A stretch of DNA of 64,000 nt from JABCPE02 sp963530295 (GTDB lineage Bacteria; Bacteroidota; Bacteroidia; Flavobacteriales; Weeksellaceae), in NCBI GenBank assembly GCA_963530295.1, contig CAUSCF010000009.1:1-64000 (forward strand), written 5' to 3'. Position numbers and translations under genes: made by a program. Positions 49,181 to 57,459 of the stretch are shown in pieces (positions within the stretch are counted from its first letter, which is position 1; every line of letters begins with the position of its first letter). The notes beneath the pieces are model-generated. The model did not search any database. It was not told the origin of the DNA and saw nothing but the letters and a program-made list of their open reading frames with translations.

Positions 49181-50272
49181 TTAAACATTAAATCTAAAAT
49201 GCATAATGTCTCCATCTTGTACGATGTATTCTTTACCTTCTACGGAGAGTTTTCCTGCTTCTTTTACTTTTAGTTCAGAACCATAGTGTATGAAATCTTC
49301 ATATTTCATCACTTCTGCACGGATAAATCCTTTTTCGAAATCCGAGTGAATCACTCCTGCTGCCTGTGGTGCAGTCCAGCCGATGCCGATAGTCCATGCT
49401 CTCACTTCTTTGACACCAGCAGTGAAGTAGGTCTGAAGTTTTAGCAAATGATAAGCTTGACGGATAAGACGATTGACACCTGGTTCTTTTAGCCCTAGTT
49501 CTTCCAAGAAAATTTGGCGTTCCTCGTAGGTTTCCAGCTCGTTGATATCAGCCTCTATCTGTGCTGCAATTACCAGAGTATCAGAACCTTCTTTGGCTGC
49601 CATCTCTTCTATTTTAGCAATCCAAGGATTTCCGTTTCGGATAGAGTCCTCATCTACATTACACACATAGAGAACAGGTTTTTTAGTCAAAAGATGAATT
49701 TCATCAATGATTGATTTAGCAAAATCATCCGCAGGGAATTCTCTTGCATTTTTTCCGCTTTCTATGAACTCGTTTAGTTTTACAAGAGTTTCATAAGTCT
49801 GAACATCTTCTTTTTTGCCAGATTTTATTTGTTTTTTAGCTTTTTCTATAGCCTTTCCAAGAACTTCTAAGTCCTTGAGCTGCAGTTCTATATCTATGAT
49901 TTCTTTGTCTCTCAGCGGATCTACATAGCCTTCCACATGGACGATGTTTCCATTTTCAAAACATCTAAGCATATGGATGATAGCATCACACTCACGGATG
50001 TTTGCAAGAAACTGATTACCAAGACCTTCTCCCTTGCTCGCTCCTTTTACCAGCCCTGCGATGTCTACAATCTCTACTACGGTAGGAAGGACACGCTCAG
50101 GTTTTACTATTTTTTCTAATTCGAATAGTCTAGGGTCTGGCACAGAAACCGTTCCTACATTGGGTTCTATGGTACAGAAAGGATAGTTTGCTGACTGTGC
50201 TTTAGCGTTACTCAAACAATTAAAAAGGGTAGATTTTCCTACATTGGGCAGGCCCACAATTCCACATTTCAT
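49181..50272 (-). CDS. ychF: redox-regulated GTPase/ATPase YchF
   Basis: 363 residues, the usual length. Obg-like NTPase with GLPNVGKSTLFNCLSNAKAQ (about 7-26), switch region VEIVDIAGLVKGASKGEGLG (about 66-85), and a C-terminal TGS domain with FEKGFIRAEVMKYEDF (about 320). YchF binds ribosomes and modulates translation under stress. A TATCTTTG box lies upstream. Confidence 0.94.
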   Translation of the reverse strand: MKCGIVGLPNVGKSTLFNCLSNAKAQSANYPFCTIEPNVGTVSVPDPRLFELEKIVKPERVLPTVVEIVDIAGLVKGASKGEGLGNQFLANIRECDAIIHMLRCFENGNIVHVEGYVDPLRDKEIIDIELQLKDLEVLGKAIEKAKKQIKSGKKEDVQTYETLVKLNEFIESGKNAREFPADDFAKSIIDEIHLLTKKPVLYVCNVDEDSIRNGNPWIAKIEEMAAKEGSDTLVIAAQIEADINELETYEERQIFLEELGLKEPGVNRLIRQAYHLLKLQTYFTAGVKEVRAWTIGIGWTAPQAAGVIHSDFEKGFIRAEVMKYEDFIHYGSELKVKEAGKLSVEGKEYIVQDGDIMHFRFNV

Positions 50273-50321
50273 AAATTTATATTTTATTCAAAAGGCAAAT
50301 ACGCCTTGTTTTTACCATCTG

Positions 50322-50329
50322 CAAAGATA
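50322..50329 (-). promoter_or_regulatory. ychF promoter box TATCTTTG (minus strand)
   Basis: Reads CAAAGATA on the plus strand, 50 bases upstream of the ychF start. Confidence 0.55.
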
Positions 50330-50413
50330 AAAAATATTATCGATTATTTAGACAATATGCATTCTATAAAATGAATCCAAGCTATTTTAATTTTTTTTAA
50401 GAGTTAGATAAAT

Positions 50414-50450
50414 AAAAAAGGTTCAAGATATTTTGTCTTGAACCTTTTTT
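50414..50450 (-). terminator. tamL terminator
   Basis: AAAAAAGGTTCAAGA and TCTTGAACCTTTTTT form a strong stem just downstream of the tamL stop (50459 on the minus strand). Confidence 0.9.
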
Positions 50451-50458
50451 AGTAAGTT

Positions 50459-53050
50459 TTAGAAAGGGTATCCTATCGCGAAGTTTACAGTAGGGTCTAG
50501 CAGATTGATTTTAGAAGCTACCCATTTCTGTCCTTCAGGTTTGTTCGGATCATAGACTTTGTAAGCAAAATCCAGCCTGAAAGTAACATAAGCGATATTC
50601 ATTCTAATTCCAAAACCGCTGCCGATTCCCATTTGTTTGTAGAATTTATTGATTTTGAAAGCATTGTCATTCTTTTCTTCACCTATAGACCAAGTATTTC
50701 CTAAATCCGTGAACAGGGCTCCATGGAACATATTATTCATCATAAAACGATATTCTATGTTGGTGGTTAGTTTCATGTTCCCCATCATGTAAGTTCTGAT
50801 GTTTTCATTTAGCTGAGAATCAGAAGGCCCCAGTCCGCCATAAGCTTTCCAAGCTCTGATATCATTGGAACCACCATTGTAATAAGCACGGACAAAAGGC
50901 ATATTTCTGGAGTTTCCATACGGCAGCCCTATTCCTATAAATTGTCTGAAAATAAGGGTTTGTCTGCCGTCATTAAAGTTGAAATATTTTCTGATGTCTA
51001 AATCCAATTTTGCAAACTGAGAATATACCGTTCCAAAAACACTTCTTTGGGTGTCGTTATGTATTATACTTTCGTCTCTTCTTTCAAATTTGAATATATT
51101 ATCCAGCAAGCTCAGCGTGTTTCCTGATAGTTCAAATTTAGCATTAAAATAGAATGGGTGTTTGAAATATTTTTTACCCAATTCATTGTAGAGGAAGTTG
51201 TAATTTAGCCCAAAAATGATAACATCTTGAGTTTGTCTCTCCTTGTTAAGAAGTGATTGTTCAAATAAAGTCATCTGATATTGGTCGGTAGCATTTAGGC
51301 TGTTTGTAAAGTTGTGATCATCTAAGATTGCTTTAGAAACAGCATCAGAAGTTACATTTCCATTATAAAATTGCGAAACCAAAGTAGGATTTATACTTTG
51401 ATAAAGCCCAAAAATATAATCACGAACAATCTTGTCATTAGGGAACAAATCATAGTAGTTATCCTTGTTTCTGGTGATACTCAGTAGAGAGTTCAACAGG
51501 GTAAAACGGTGCGAAACCACATCATTTACATTCAAGAAATAGTTTATCCCACCATTAAAGTTGATTCTCCCTAGACCGATATTATTCTGCACAGATGCCC
51601 CAAAAATGATAGAGGAAGATGGCGAAAATCGGCGTGGTATGATTTTGTCCATATTAAAAGGCGAAATAAATCTAGGCAATTTCAGTGAAACTTCGGCTGA
51701 AGTCTCATAGGCGTTGAAAAACTTGCCTTTTTCATTTCCAGTTGTACCGATAATTCCCGAAAGACTTAGATTCAGGTTTTCTCCTCCTCGGAATATATTT
51801 CTGCTTGTAAATTCCAAACTTGGCGAAATTCCGAAGTTTAGAATTTGCGAATAATGTAGGTCTGTAGCCAGTTTTAGGTTATACCTTTGCAAAGGAATAA
51901 GCGTGTAGCGAAGGTCTAAGATGCTGTCATTAGGAGCTTCTTTTGATCTTCTTGTCAAAGGATTAGCATTTACGATACTAAAATTATCAAGAGCAATAAG
52001 GTTTCTTCTTGTAAGGTCTATTCTTTTTTGGTTATAGACTTCACCACTATCTACAGTGACAGCTCTCCAAAGAGGTCTTGACTTGAAGTAGCGGTCCATT
52101 CTTCTGATGGTAACATCACCTATTTTTTTCTCTATAATTGTGGAATCAGAAGGCTTGTCTTTTATATAAATTTCTATTTTTCCTATTGTGTGTCTTTTGT
52201 ATCGCCCACCGATAGTGTCTTTTCTTATTTCTAATGTTAAAGGAACCTGTTTTCTACTCTTTAGAGTATCTGCGGTAAAGAATATTTCTTCATTATTACT
52301 ATTAAAGTTATAATATCCTTCGGATCTCATCAGCTCGTTGATTCTTTTTATTTCATTTTCTAAATCAGCTTGGTTTAGGATATTTCCTTTCTTTACAAGA
52401 CTTTTGTCATAATTATTTTCATAAATAGCCCTTATATCAGGGTAGGGTATATTATGGTTGTACTCACTTATATAAGTAGGGTCTTTGTGAGTGATTGTAA
52501 AGATATTTTGAGCTTTTTTAGCAGAAGAATCTTTCTTGATGCTGTATTCAACTTCTGTATCCCAGTATCCTCTGTATATCAGGTATTTTTTGATACCATT
52601 AGCACTTAGTCTGGTTTTATTTTCATCAAGAATGACAGGAGCTTTCCCTATGTTATGAAGCATTCTGCTCAAAAGCATACTTCTTCCCACATATTCTGGA
52701 TGTCCAGCTCTGATGGAAAGAGTGTCTCTCAGTTTACTATTTCTAAGGTGAGAAGGGTAGTTCATATATTTATTTAATATGGTATCGTATTTACGATTTG
52801 CCATATTATAAAACCATAAACTCATAGGAAAAACAAAAAGCGTTTTTCCATTAGGTTTTTGGGAAACATAGTCAGAAACTCCGCTAGAATAGACAGAGCC
52901 ATCAGTAAATTTAAAATTATTTTTTGTTAAAAGATACTGACCTTTAGGGACTTTGTTGGTGGTACAGGCATAAAATAATGCCATAATTATTGTGAGAGAT
53001 AAAAATATATGATATTTTTGAAAATATTTACGACTATGCTTACTGCTCAT
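50459..53050 (-). CDS. tamL: translocation and assembly module lipoprotein TamL (BamA/TamA-like)
   Basis: 863 residues. A lipoprotein signal ends at Cys 29 (MALFYACTTNK), then POTRA-like domains (about 120-380) and a C-terminal Omp85 barrel (about 400-863) that ends in FAIGYPF. TamL replaces TamA in Bacteroidota and works with TamB to insert outer-membrane proteins. Its start overlaps the divergent SpoU gene by 15 bases, and its promoter-like box (CAAAAATA at 53093-53100) lies inside that gene. The tamB partner is not adjacent here. Confidence 0.85.
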   Translation of the reverse strand: MSSKHSRKYFQKYHIFLSLTIIMALFYACTTNKVPKGQYLLTKNNFKFTDGSVYSSGVSDYVSQKPNGKTLFVFPMSLWFYNMANRKYDTILNKYMNYPSHLRNSKLRDTLSIRAGHPEYVGRSMLLSRMLHNIGKAPVILDENKTRLSANGIKKYLIYRGYWDTEVEYSIKKDSSAKKAQNIFTITHKDPTYISEYNHNIPYPDIRAIYENNYDKSLVKKGNILNQADLENEIKRINELMRSEGYYNFNSNNEEIFFTADTLKSRKQVPLTLEIRKDTIGGRYKRHTIGKIEIYIKDKPSDSTIIEKKIGDVTIRRMDRYFKSRPLWRAVTVDSGEVYNQKRIDLTRRNLIALDNFSIVNANPLTRRSKEAPNDSILDLRYTLIPLQRYNLKLATDLHYSQILNFGISPSLEFTSRNIFRGGENLNLSLSGIIGTTGNEKGKFFNAYETSAEVSLKLPRFISPFNMDKIIPRRFSPSSSIIFGASVQNNIGLGRINFNGGINYFLNVNDVVSHRFTLLNSLLSITRNKDNYYDLFPNDKIVRDYIFGLYQSINPTLVSQFYNGNVTSDAVSKAILDDHNFTNSLNATDQYQMTLFEQSLLNKERQTQDVIIFGLNYNFLYNELGKKYFKHPFYFNAKFELSGNTLSLLDNIFKFERRDESIIHNDTQRSVFGTVYSQFAKLDLDIRKYFNFNDGRQTLIFRQFIGIGLPYGNSRNMPFVRAYYNGGSNDIRAWKAYGGLGPSDSQLNENIRTYMMGNMKLTTNIEYRFMMNNMFHGALFTDLGNTWSIGEEKNDNAFKINKFYKQMGIGSGFGIRMNIAYVTFRLDFAYKVYDPNKPEGQKWVASKINLLDPTVNFAIGYPF
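53013..53020 (+). promoter_or_regulatory. promoter box TATTTTTG for the SpoU methyltransferase, inside tamL
   Basis: TAnnTTTG match 16 bases before ATG 53036. It lies in the tamL coding sequence. Confidence 0.5.
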
Positions 53051-53761
53051 ACTATTAAAATTTTACAATCTCTAGATAAAAAAAAATTTAGACAAAAATA
53101 CAATTTATTCTTGGTTGAAGGAGATAAAATTATCCGAGAACTAAAAAATTCTTCTTATAAAGTCAAGGAGATTTTTAGTACAGATATATCTAATCCTGAT
53201 TTTCAGTCATTTAAAACCAATCTAATTACAGAACGAGAATTAAGAAAAATTAGTCTATTACAAAATCCTAAAAATTCTGTTGCAGTCTGTGAGCTGAAAG
53301 AAAATACTTTCATAGAAACACCTATTCAGTTGGTTTTAGATAATGTGCAAGACCCTGGTAATTTGGGAACTATTATTCGTTTAGCTGATTGGTTTGGGAT
53401 AGAGCAGATTGTTTGTAGTGAGGATTGTGTGGATTTTTATAACCCAAAAGTGATCCAAGCGACTATGGGATCTTTCACGAGGGTAAATATTATATATAAG
53501 GATATGGCGACGCTTCTACAAAATTCAGACCGACCTATTTTTGGGACAGATATGGTAGGACAGAGTCTTTACAATACAGATTTTCCAGAGCGTTTTTATC
53601 TTATTTTGGGCAATGAAGGGAATGGTATCCGTTCAGAGATTAAAAAACTTGTTTCCCAAAATATTACAATTCCAAGATTTGGAAAACTTCAACATACTGA
53701 GAGTCTTAATGTTTCTATGGCAACAGGCATTATTTTAGGACAAATATTTTCAAAAAAATAA
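53036..53761 (+). CDS. SpoU-family RNA 2'-O-methyltransferase (TrmH/RlmB-like)
   Basis: 241 residues from ATG 53036; the frame is open upstream to 53009, but the preferred start keeps MLTAHTIKILQSLDKKKFRQ, a usual N-terminus. SPOUT motifs: motif 1 LDNVQDPGNLGTIIRLADWF (about 101-120), motif 2 LILGNEGNGIRSEI, motif 3 ESLNVSMATGIILGQIF at the C-terminus. It methylates a ribose in rRNA or tRNA; the target is not clear. The 5' end overlaps tamL (divergent). Confidence 0.88.
   Translation: MLTAHTIKILQSLDKKKFRQKYNLFLVEGDKIIRELKNSSYKVKEIFSTDISNPDFQSFKTNLITERELRKISLLQNPKNSVAVCELKENTFIETPIQLVLDNVQDPGNLGTIIRLADWFGIEQIVCSEDCVDFYNPKVIQATMGSFTRVNIIYKDMATLLQNSDRPIFGTDMVGQSLYNTDFPERFYLILGNEGNGIRSEIKKLVSQNITIPRFGKLQHTESLNVSMATGIILGQIFSKK
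53093..53100 (-). promoter_or_regulatory. tamL promoter box (minus strand), inside the SpoU gene
   Basis: CAAAAATA on the plus strand is TATTTTTG on the minus strand, 43 bases before the tamL start. Confidence 0.45.
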
Positions 53762-53823
53762 TTTTTTTCATGTTAATCAATAAAAGTCATAAAAGCCTAT
53801 AAATAGGAGGTTTCCATTAGTTA

Positions 53824-53854
53824 TTTACATATGTAAAAAACATAAAACATATGT
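53824..53854. promoter_or_regulatory. paired palindromes upstream of the OmpA-family gene, candidate operator
   Basis: TTTACATATGTAAA (53824-53837) is a perfect 14-base palindrome. A second ACATATGT core at 53847-53854 has its centre 20 bases away, about two helical turns, on the same DNA face. Both lie about 62-92 bases before the promoter box. Confidence 0.5.
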
Positions 53855-53915
53855 AAATTTATACAGAAAAATATATTTTTTTTAGGTGATTATTAGGTAG
53901 ATATGTATTTTTTTG

Positions 53916-53923
53916 TATATTTG
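53916..53923 (+). promoter_or_regulatory. promoter box TATATTTG of the OmpA-family gene
   Basis: Perfect TAnnTTTG box 88 bases before ATG 54011; the long leader is A+T-rich. Confidence 0.6.
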
Positions 53924-54010
53924 CTCAATGAATTATACTCACTGGATCATAAAGTGGGTTGTTTTCTTTAACTGAAACAATTAGATTTACTATAAATTAA
54001 AATATAGATT

Positions 54011-55324
54011 ATGAAAAGACAATTCTTAGCTTTTGTTATGACTATCTTGCTTTCTTTGGGTGTTAATGCTCAAGATTATAACAAGTGGTCTATTGATGCA
54101 AGTGGAGGGGTAAGTATATTATCTTCTTCAGGTTTTTCTGAAGGATATTTCGCTTCAGTTCCGAATGTTTGGACTACAAATGGAGGTATTCGTTACATGT
54201 TCAATAATAAATTTGGTCTTCGTTTAGGTGGAGGGTTTGACCAGCTTCAGCATGCAGGAAATTCTCCTAAATTTGCTACTAGAATATGGAATGTGAATGT
54301 TCAAGGGGTGGCTAATTTAGGGCGTGTTTTGGCTTTTGAAGAGTTTACTAAAAATATAGGTTTATTAGGTCACTTTGGAGTAGGGTATGGATATATGACA
54401 TCAAAAAGCTTTAAAGGAGTTGATAACTTAGGAATTATTACATTTGGTATCACACCTCAAGTTCGTCTTAGTGATAGGGTAACATTACTTTTAAGTGGTA
54501 CATTCAATTGGTATTTGACACAACATTATACTTTCAATGGAGAGAGTTTAACAAAGGACCCTAATGTAACTCCAATGAGAAATGTTAATTTCCAAGGACT
54601 TAATTTTACTGCTACTGCAGGGCTTCAGATTGCTTTAGGTAAAAAACAAGTTCATGCAGATTGGTATAATGTAAAGAGAGAAGAGGAAGATAAAGATAAA
54701 AAGGTTGCTCAAAATGAAAAAACAGTAGACAACCGTATAACAAGAGGAGGAAGTGATGTGACGGCAAATGGTCAGCGTATAGAAGGTGATAAAAATCCTA
54801 AGCTTGCTAACAATAATGTAAAATCTGATGATGAAAATGATTTTGATGATGATGAAAATGGAGATGTAAGTAACAGTAATATAGCATCTAATAACAACCA
54901 AAATACAAATAATAATAATGTTATTGTAGAAAGTGTAGACCCAGCTAAAGAGCTTATAGAAAAAGGATATGTTAATGCTTACTTTGGATTTGATTCTTCT
55001 GAGCCTCAGGATGGTTCATTGTGGGCGGTAGGTTTCGTGGCAAACTATTTGAAACAAAATCCAGATGCTAAACTAAATATAATAGGTTATACAGACCAAG
55101 TAGGTAATGCAGGATATAATGATAAACTATCTAAGAAGAGAGCAGATGCAGTTAAGCAGTTATTAGTTGATATGGGAGTAGATACATCAAGGCTAGCATC
55201 TAAAGGTAAAGGAGTAGATAAACAAACTAAAGCTAAGTCTGCAGGAGCTAGAAGATTAGTGAGAAGAGTTACATTTGAATTAACTAATGACTCAGGTAAG
55301 GAATCACATATAGCATCAAAATAA
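54011..55324 (+). CDS. OmpA-family outer-membrane protein
   Basis: 437 residues. Signal peptide MKRQFLAFVMTILLSLGVNA, then an eight-strand-like beta-barrel (about 25-215), a low-complexity Asp/Asn-rich linker (about 250-310), and a C-terminal OmpA peptidoglycan-binding domain (about 320-430) with AYFGFDSSEPQDGS, LNIIGYTDQVGNAGYNDKLS and SKKRADAVKQLL. It ties the outer membrane to the wall. The promoter region with paired palindromes suggests regulated, perhaps high, expression. A terminator follows. Confidence 0.93.
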   Translation: MKRQFLAFVMTILLSLGVNAQDYNKWSIDASGGVSILSSSGFSEGYFASVPNVWTTNGGIRYMFNNKFGLRLGGGFDQLQHAGNSPKFATRIWNVNVQGVANLGRVLAFEEFTKNIGLLGHFGVGYGYMTSKSFKGVDNLGIITFGITPQVRLSDRVTLLLSGTFNWYLTQHYTFNGESLTKDPNVTPMRNVNFQGLNFTATAGLQIALGKKQVHADWYNVKREEEDKDKKVAQNEKTVDNRITRGGSDVTANGQRIEGDKNPKLANNNVKSDDENDFDDDENGDVSNSNIASNNNQNTNNNNVIVESVDPAKELIEKGYVNAYFGFDSSEPQDGSLWAVGFVANYLKQNPDAKLNIIGYTDQVGNAGYNDKLSKKRADAVKQLLVDMGVDTSRLASKGKGVDKQTKAKSAGARRLVRRVTFELTNDSGKESHIASK

Positions 55325-55331
55325 AGTGAAA

Positions 55332-55357
55332 AGAGAGGTTTTAACCTCTCTTTTTTT
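55332..55357 (+). terminator. terminator after the OmpA-family gene
   Basis: AGAGAGGTT TT AACCTCTCT followed by a T-run. Confidence 0.85.
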
Positions 55358-55374
55358 ATTTCAAAATAAAGAAA

Positions 55375-55924
55375 ATGATAAGAAGAGTAGTCATAGTATT
55401 TTTAGTATATATTTTAGGAATATTTATTCTATCCAGGCTGGAAAATGTTTTCCATATAATATTTTTTAGTATATGTTTTTTTATTTACATGACTTGGGAA
55501 CTTTTTAATTATTATAATGGAGATTGGAAGAAGAATAATGAAATGCTGTTTAATGATTTGCAGGAAGATATAGACATAGCTCAACTGAAAAAAATCTCAT
55601 CGAGACCTTTTTTTTGGATTGGAGGGTAGATTTATTAGTGATGAAAGTTTTTATTTTGATGATGAAAATCTATATATTACTGCTAAAAATAGAAAGGCAG
55701 TAAAAGTTTCTTTTACTCAAATAGCCGAACTTAAAAAGACATCTATGAGTATCAATAAAATAAGAATATGGCAAATTAGTGTAGGAATAGAAGGCGCGGA
55801 AGCCATGTTTCGATTTGCTAATAATTACACTATTTGGAATAAAAATTTCAAAGAATTTTATAGTAAATTGAGCAGGGAAAATCCTATGGCTGTGAAAACG
55901 AAATGGAGTTACTGGAATTTGTAA
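55375..55924 (+). pseudogene. small membrane protein gene split by a frameshift in a T8 run
   Basis: Two adjacent frames look like one gene. The first (55375-55629) has two membrane helices and ends at TAG after PFFWIGG; the second (open from TTG 55619 to 55924) continues with GRFISDESFYFDDENLYITA. The break is at eight T (55608-55615). With seven T the frame reads through PFFGLEGRFISD and gives about 182 residues: two N-terminal membrane helices and a beta-rich C-terminal domain. The function is unknown. A sequencing error or phase variation is as likely as decay. Confidence 0.6.
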
Positions 55925-55930
55925 AATCAG

Positions 55931-56404
55931 TTAATCATTATGATAGGGTTTTCCTTGTAAAATAGTAGAAGCACGATAGATTTGCTCAACGAAAAATAGC
56001 CTAATCATCTGATGTGTGAAAGTCAGTTTTGATAGAGAAATTTTCTCATTTGCTCTTTGGTATATTTCATCGGAAAAACCATAGGCACCGCCGATAAGAA
56101 AATTCACTTTTTTGACTGATGAACCGAGCCAAAAATCTATTTTTTCTGAAAACTGTCGGCTCGTAAATTCTTTTCCTTTTTCATCTAAAAGAATGACCAA
56201 ATCGGCATTGTCAATTTGGTTTAAAAACAATTTCGCTTCCTCTTTTTTTAGTAAATCTGCGGATAGGTTTTTTGCGTTTTTCACATCAGGAATTTCTATA
56301 ATTTCAAAATTCCAATGTTTCGGAATGCGTGGTAAGTAATTGGAAATAAGGCTTGTAATCTCTCGGTCATCGGTTTTTCCTATACAAATGAGATTGAATT
56401 TCAT
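55931..56404 (-). CDS. rlmH: 23S rRNA pseudouridine-1915 N3-methyltransferase
   Basis: 157 residues, the family length. SPOUT fold. DEKGKEFTSRQFSEKI (about 75-90), LIGGAYGFSDEIYQRANEKI (about 103-122) and TFTHQMIRLFFVEQIYRA (about 129-146) are the RlmH motifs. It modifies pseudouridine 1915 in helix 69 of 23S rRNA. It is divergent from the BrkB-like gene. Confidence 0.94.
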   Translation of the reverse strand: MKFNLICIGKTDDREITSLISNYLPRIPKHWNFEIIEIPDVKNAKNLSADLLKKEEAKLFLNQIDNADLVILLDEKGKEFTSRQFSEKIDFWLGSSVKKVNFLIGGAYGFSDEIYQRANEKISLSKLTFTHQMIRLFFVEQIYRASTILQGKPYHND

Positions 56405-56414
56405 ATGGTTTCTT

Positions 56415-56422
56415 TATATTTG
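56415..56422 (+). promoter_or_regulatory. promoter box TATATTTG of the BrkB-like gene
   Basis: Perfect TAnnTTTG box 22 bases before ATG 56444. It overlaps the frame open from 56405, which argues against that longer start. Confidence 0.6.
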
Positions 56423-56443
56423 CGGTCTGCAAATGTAACTAAA

Positions 56444-57391
56444 ATGGAGATAAAAAAGTTCAAAATATTTCAGAAAATCCATGGTTTTTTAGATGGAATC
56501 CATTTACCAATGCTGGATATTTCTCTCTGGGGGCTTTTAGAAATTTATGTAGGGGGGATATTTCAGAAACAAATCATTAGACAAGCAGCGAGTGTTTCTT
56601 GGAGCTTCTTTTTAAGTCTTTTTCCGCTTATTTTGTTTATTCTTTCAGTTTTGCCGTATTTACCTCATTATGAGGAACTTTATCATTATATTTTCAATGA
56701 ACTGATGCCTCGTATCCTGCCAGACCATATGCTGGAAGATGTGACAGGATATATTGAACAAAATATCATGCCGAATATTGCGCAGATGAGCTTGTTTACC
56801 ATCGCTTTGGTACTTATTTTCGCTACGAATGGCACTTACGCCCTTATCAATGGCTTTAACCATGATACGGATACGCAGCGAGGGCTGATTAGGGAGTATT
56901 TGCTGGCTTTTTTAATAACGGCAAGTTTCACAGTGGCTATCGTGATGTGTCTTTTGGGGATTTACTATGCCGAAGTCGTTTTTAAATTATTAATGCCCGA
57001 ATATCCGAGTAATTGGTTTTTTTCTAACTTAACAGTGATTATTGGATATTTTTCATTTCCTTTGGTTTATTGTCTGGCATTGGTGCTTTTGTATTGGGTT
57101 GGTTCTGTGGAAATTACAAGGTTTAAACAATCTATCCCAGGGGCTATTCTTACCACGGTTTTGTTTATGGTGGTTACCTATTTTTTTGCGTTTTATGTCA
57201 GTGAAATAGCGAGATATAATGTTCTCTATGGCTCGGTAGGTTCTATGATTTTATTGATGATTTGGGTGGATGTGAATGTGGTGCTGATAATGTTTGGAAA
57301 TGAACTGAATTTAGCTATAAAACGAATACATGATTCCAACAAGCAGAAAAATAGCAGTGTCCAAGACGAAAAAATAGATTTTCAGATATAG
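56444..57391 (+). CDS. YihY/virulence factor BrkB family membrane protein
   Basis: 315 residues from ATG 56444 (MEIKKFKIFQ). Six membrane helices. The BrkB pattern IRQAASVSWSFFLSLFPLIL (about 45-64) and the later ALINGFNHDTDTQRGLIREY and GSVGSMILLMIWVDVNVVLI (about 264-283) are typical. The upstream frame to 56405 overlaps the promoter box. The family's function is unknown; it is often called ribonuclease BN by mistake. Confidence 0.88.
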   Translation: MEIKKFKIFQKIHGFLDGIHLPMLDISLWGLLEIYVGGIFQKQIIRQAASVSWSFFLSLFPLILFILSVLPYLPHYEELYHYIFNELMPRILPDHMLEDVTGYIEQNIMPNIAQMSLFTIALVLIFATNGTYALINGFNHDTDTQRGLIREYLLAFLITASFTVAIVMCLLGIYYAEVVFKLLMPEYPSNWFFSNLTVIIGYFSFPLVYCLALVLLYWVGSVEITRFKQSIPGAILTTVLFMVVTYFFAFYVSEIARYNVLYGSVGSMILLMIWVDVNVVLIMFGNELNLAIKRIHDSNKQKNSSVQDEKIDFQI

Positions 57392-57410
57392 TTTAAATAT
57401 TATAAATAAA

Positions 57411-57444
57411 AAAAGAGCAACTAAAAATTTTTAGTTGCTCTTTT
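57411..57444. terminator. bidirectional terminator
   Basis: AAAAGAGCAACTAAAAA and TTTTTAGTTGCTCTTTT form a long perfect stem between the BrkB-like gene (+) and nhaA (-). Confidence 0.9.
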
Positions 57445-57459
57445 TATTTCTTTTTAAAA

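Noticed and set aside
56405..56443. Longer BrkB-like start at 56405
   Set aside because: It would begin next to rlmH and contain the TATATTTG promoter box; ATG 56444 is preferred.
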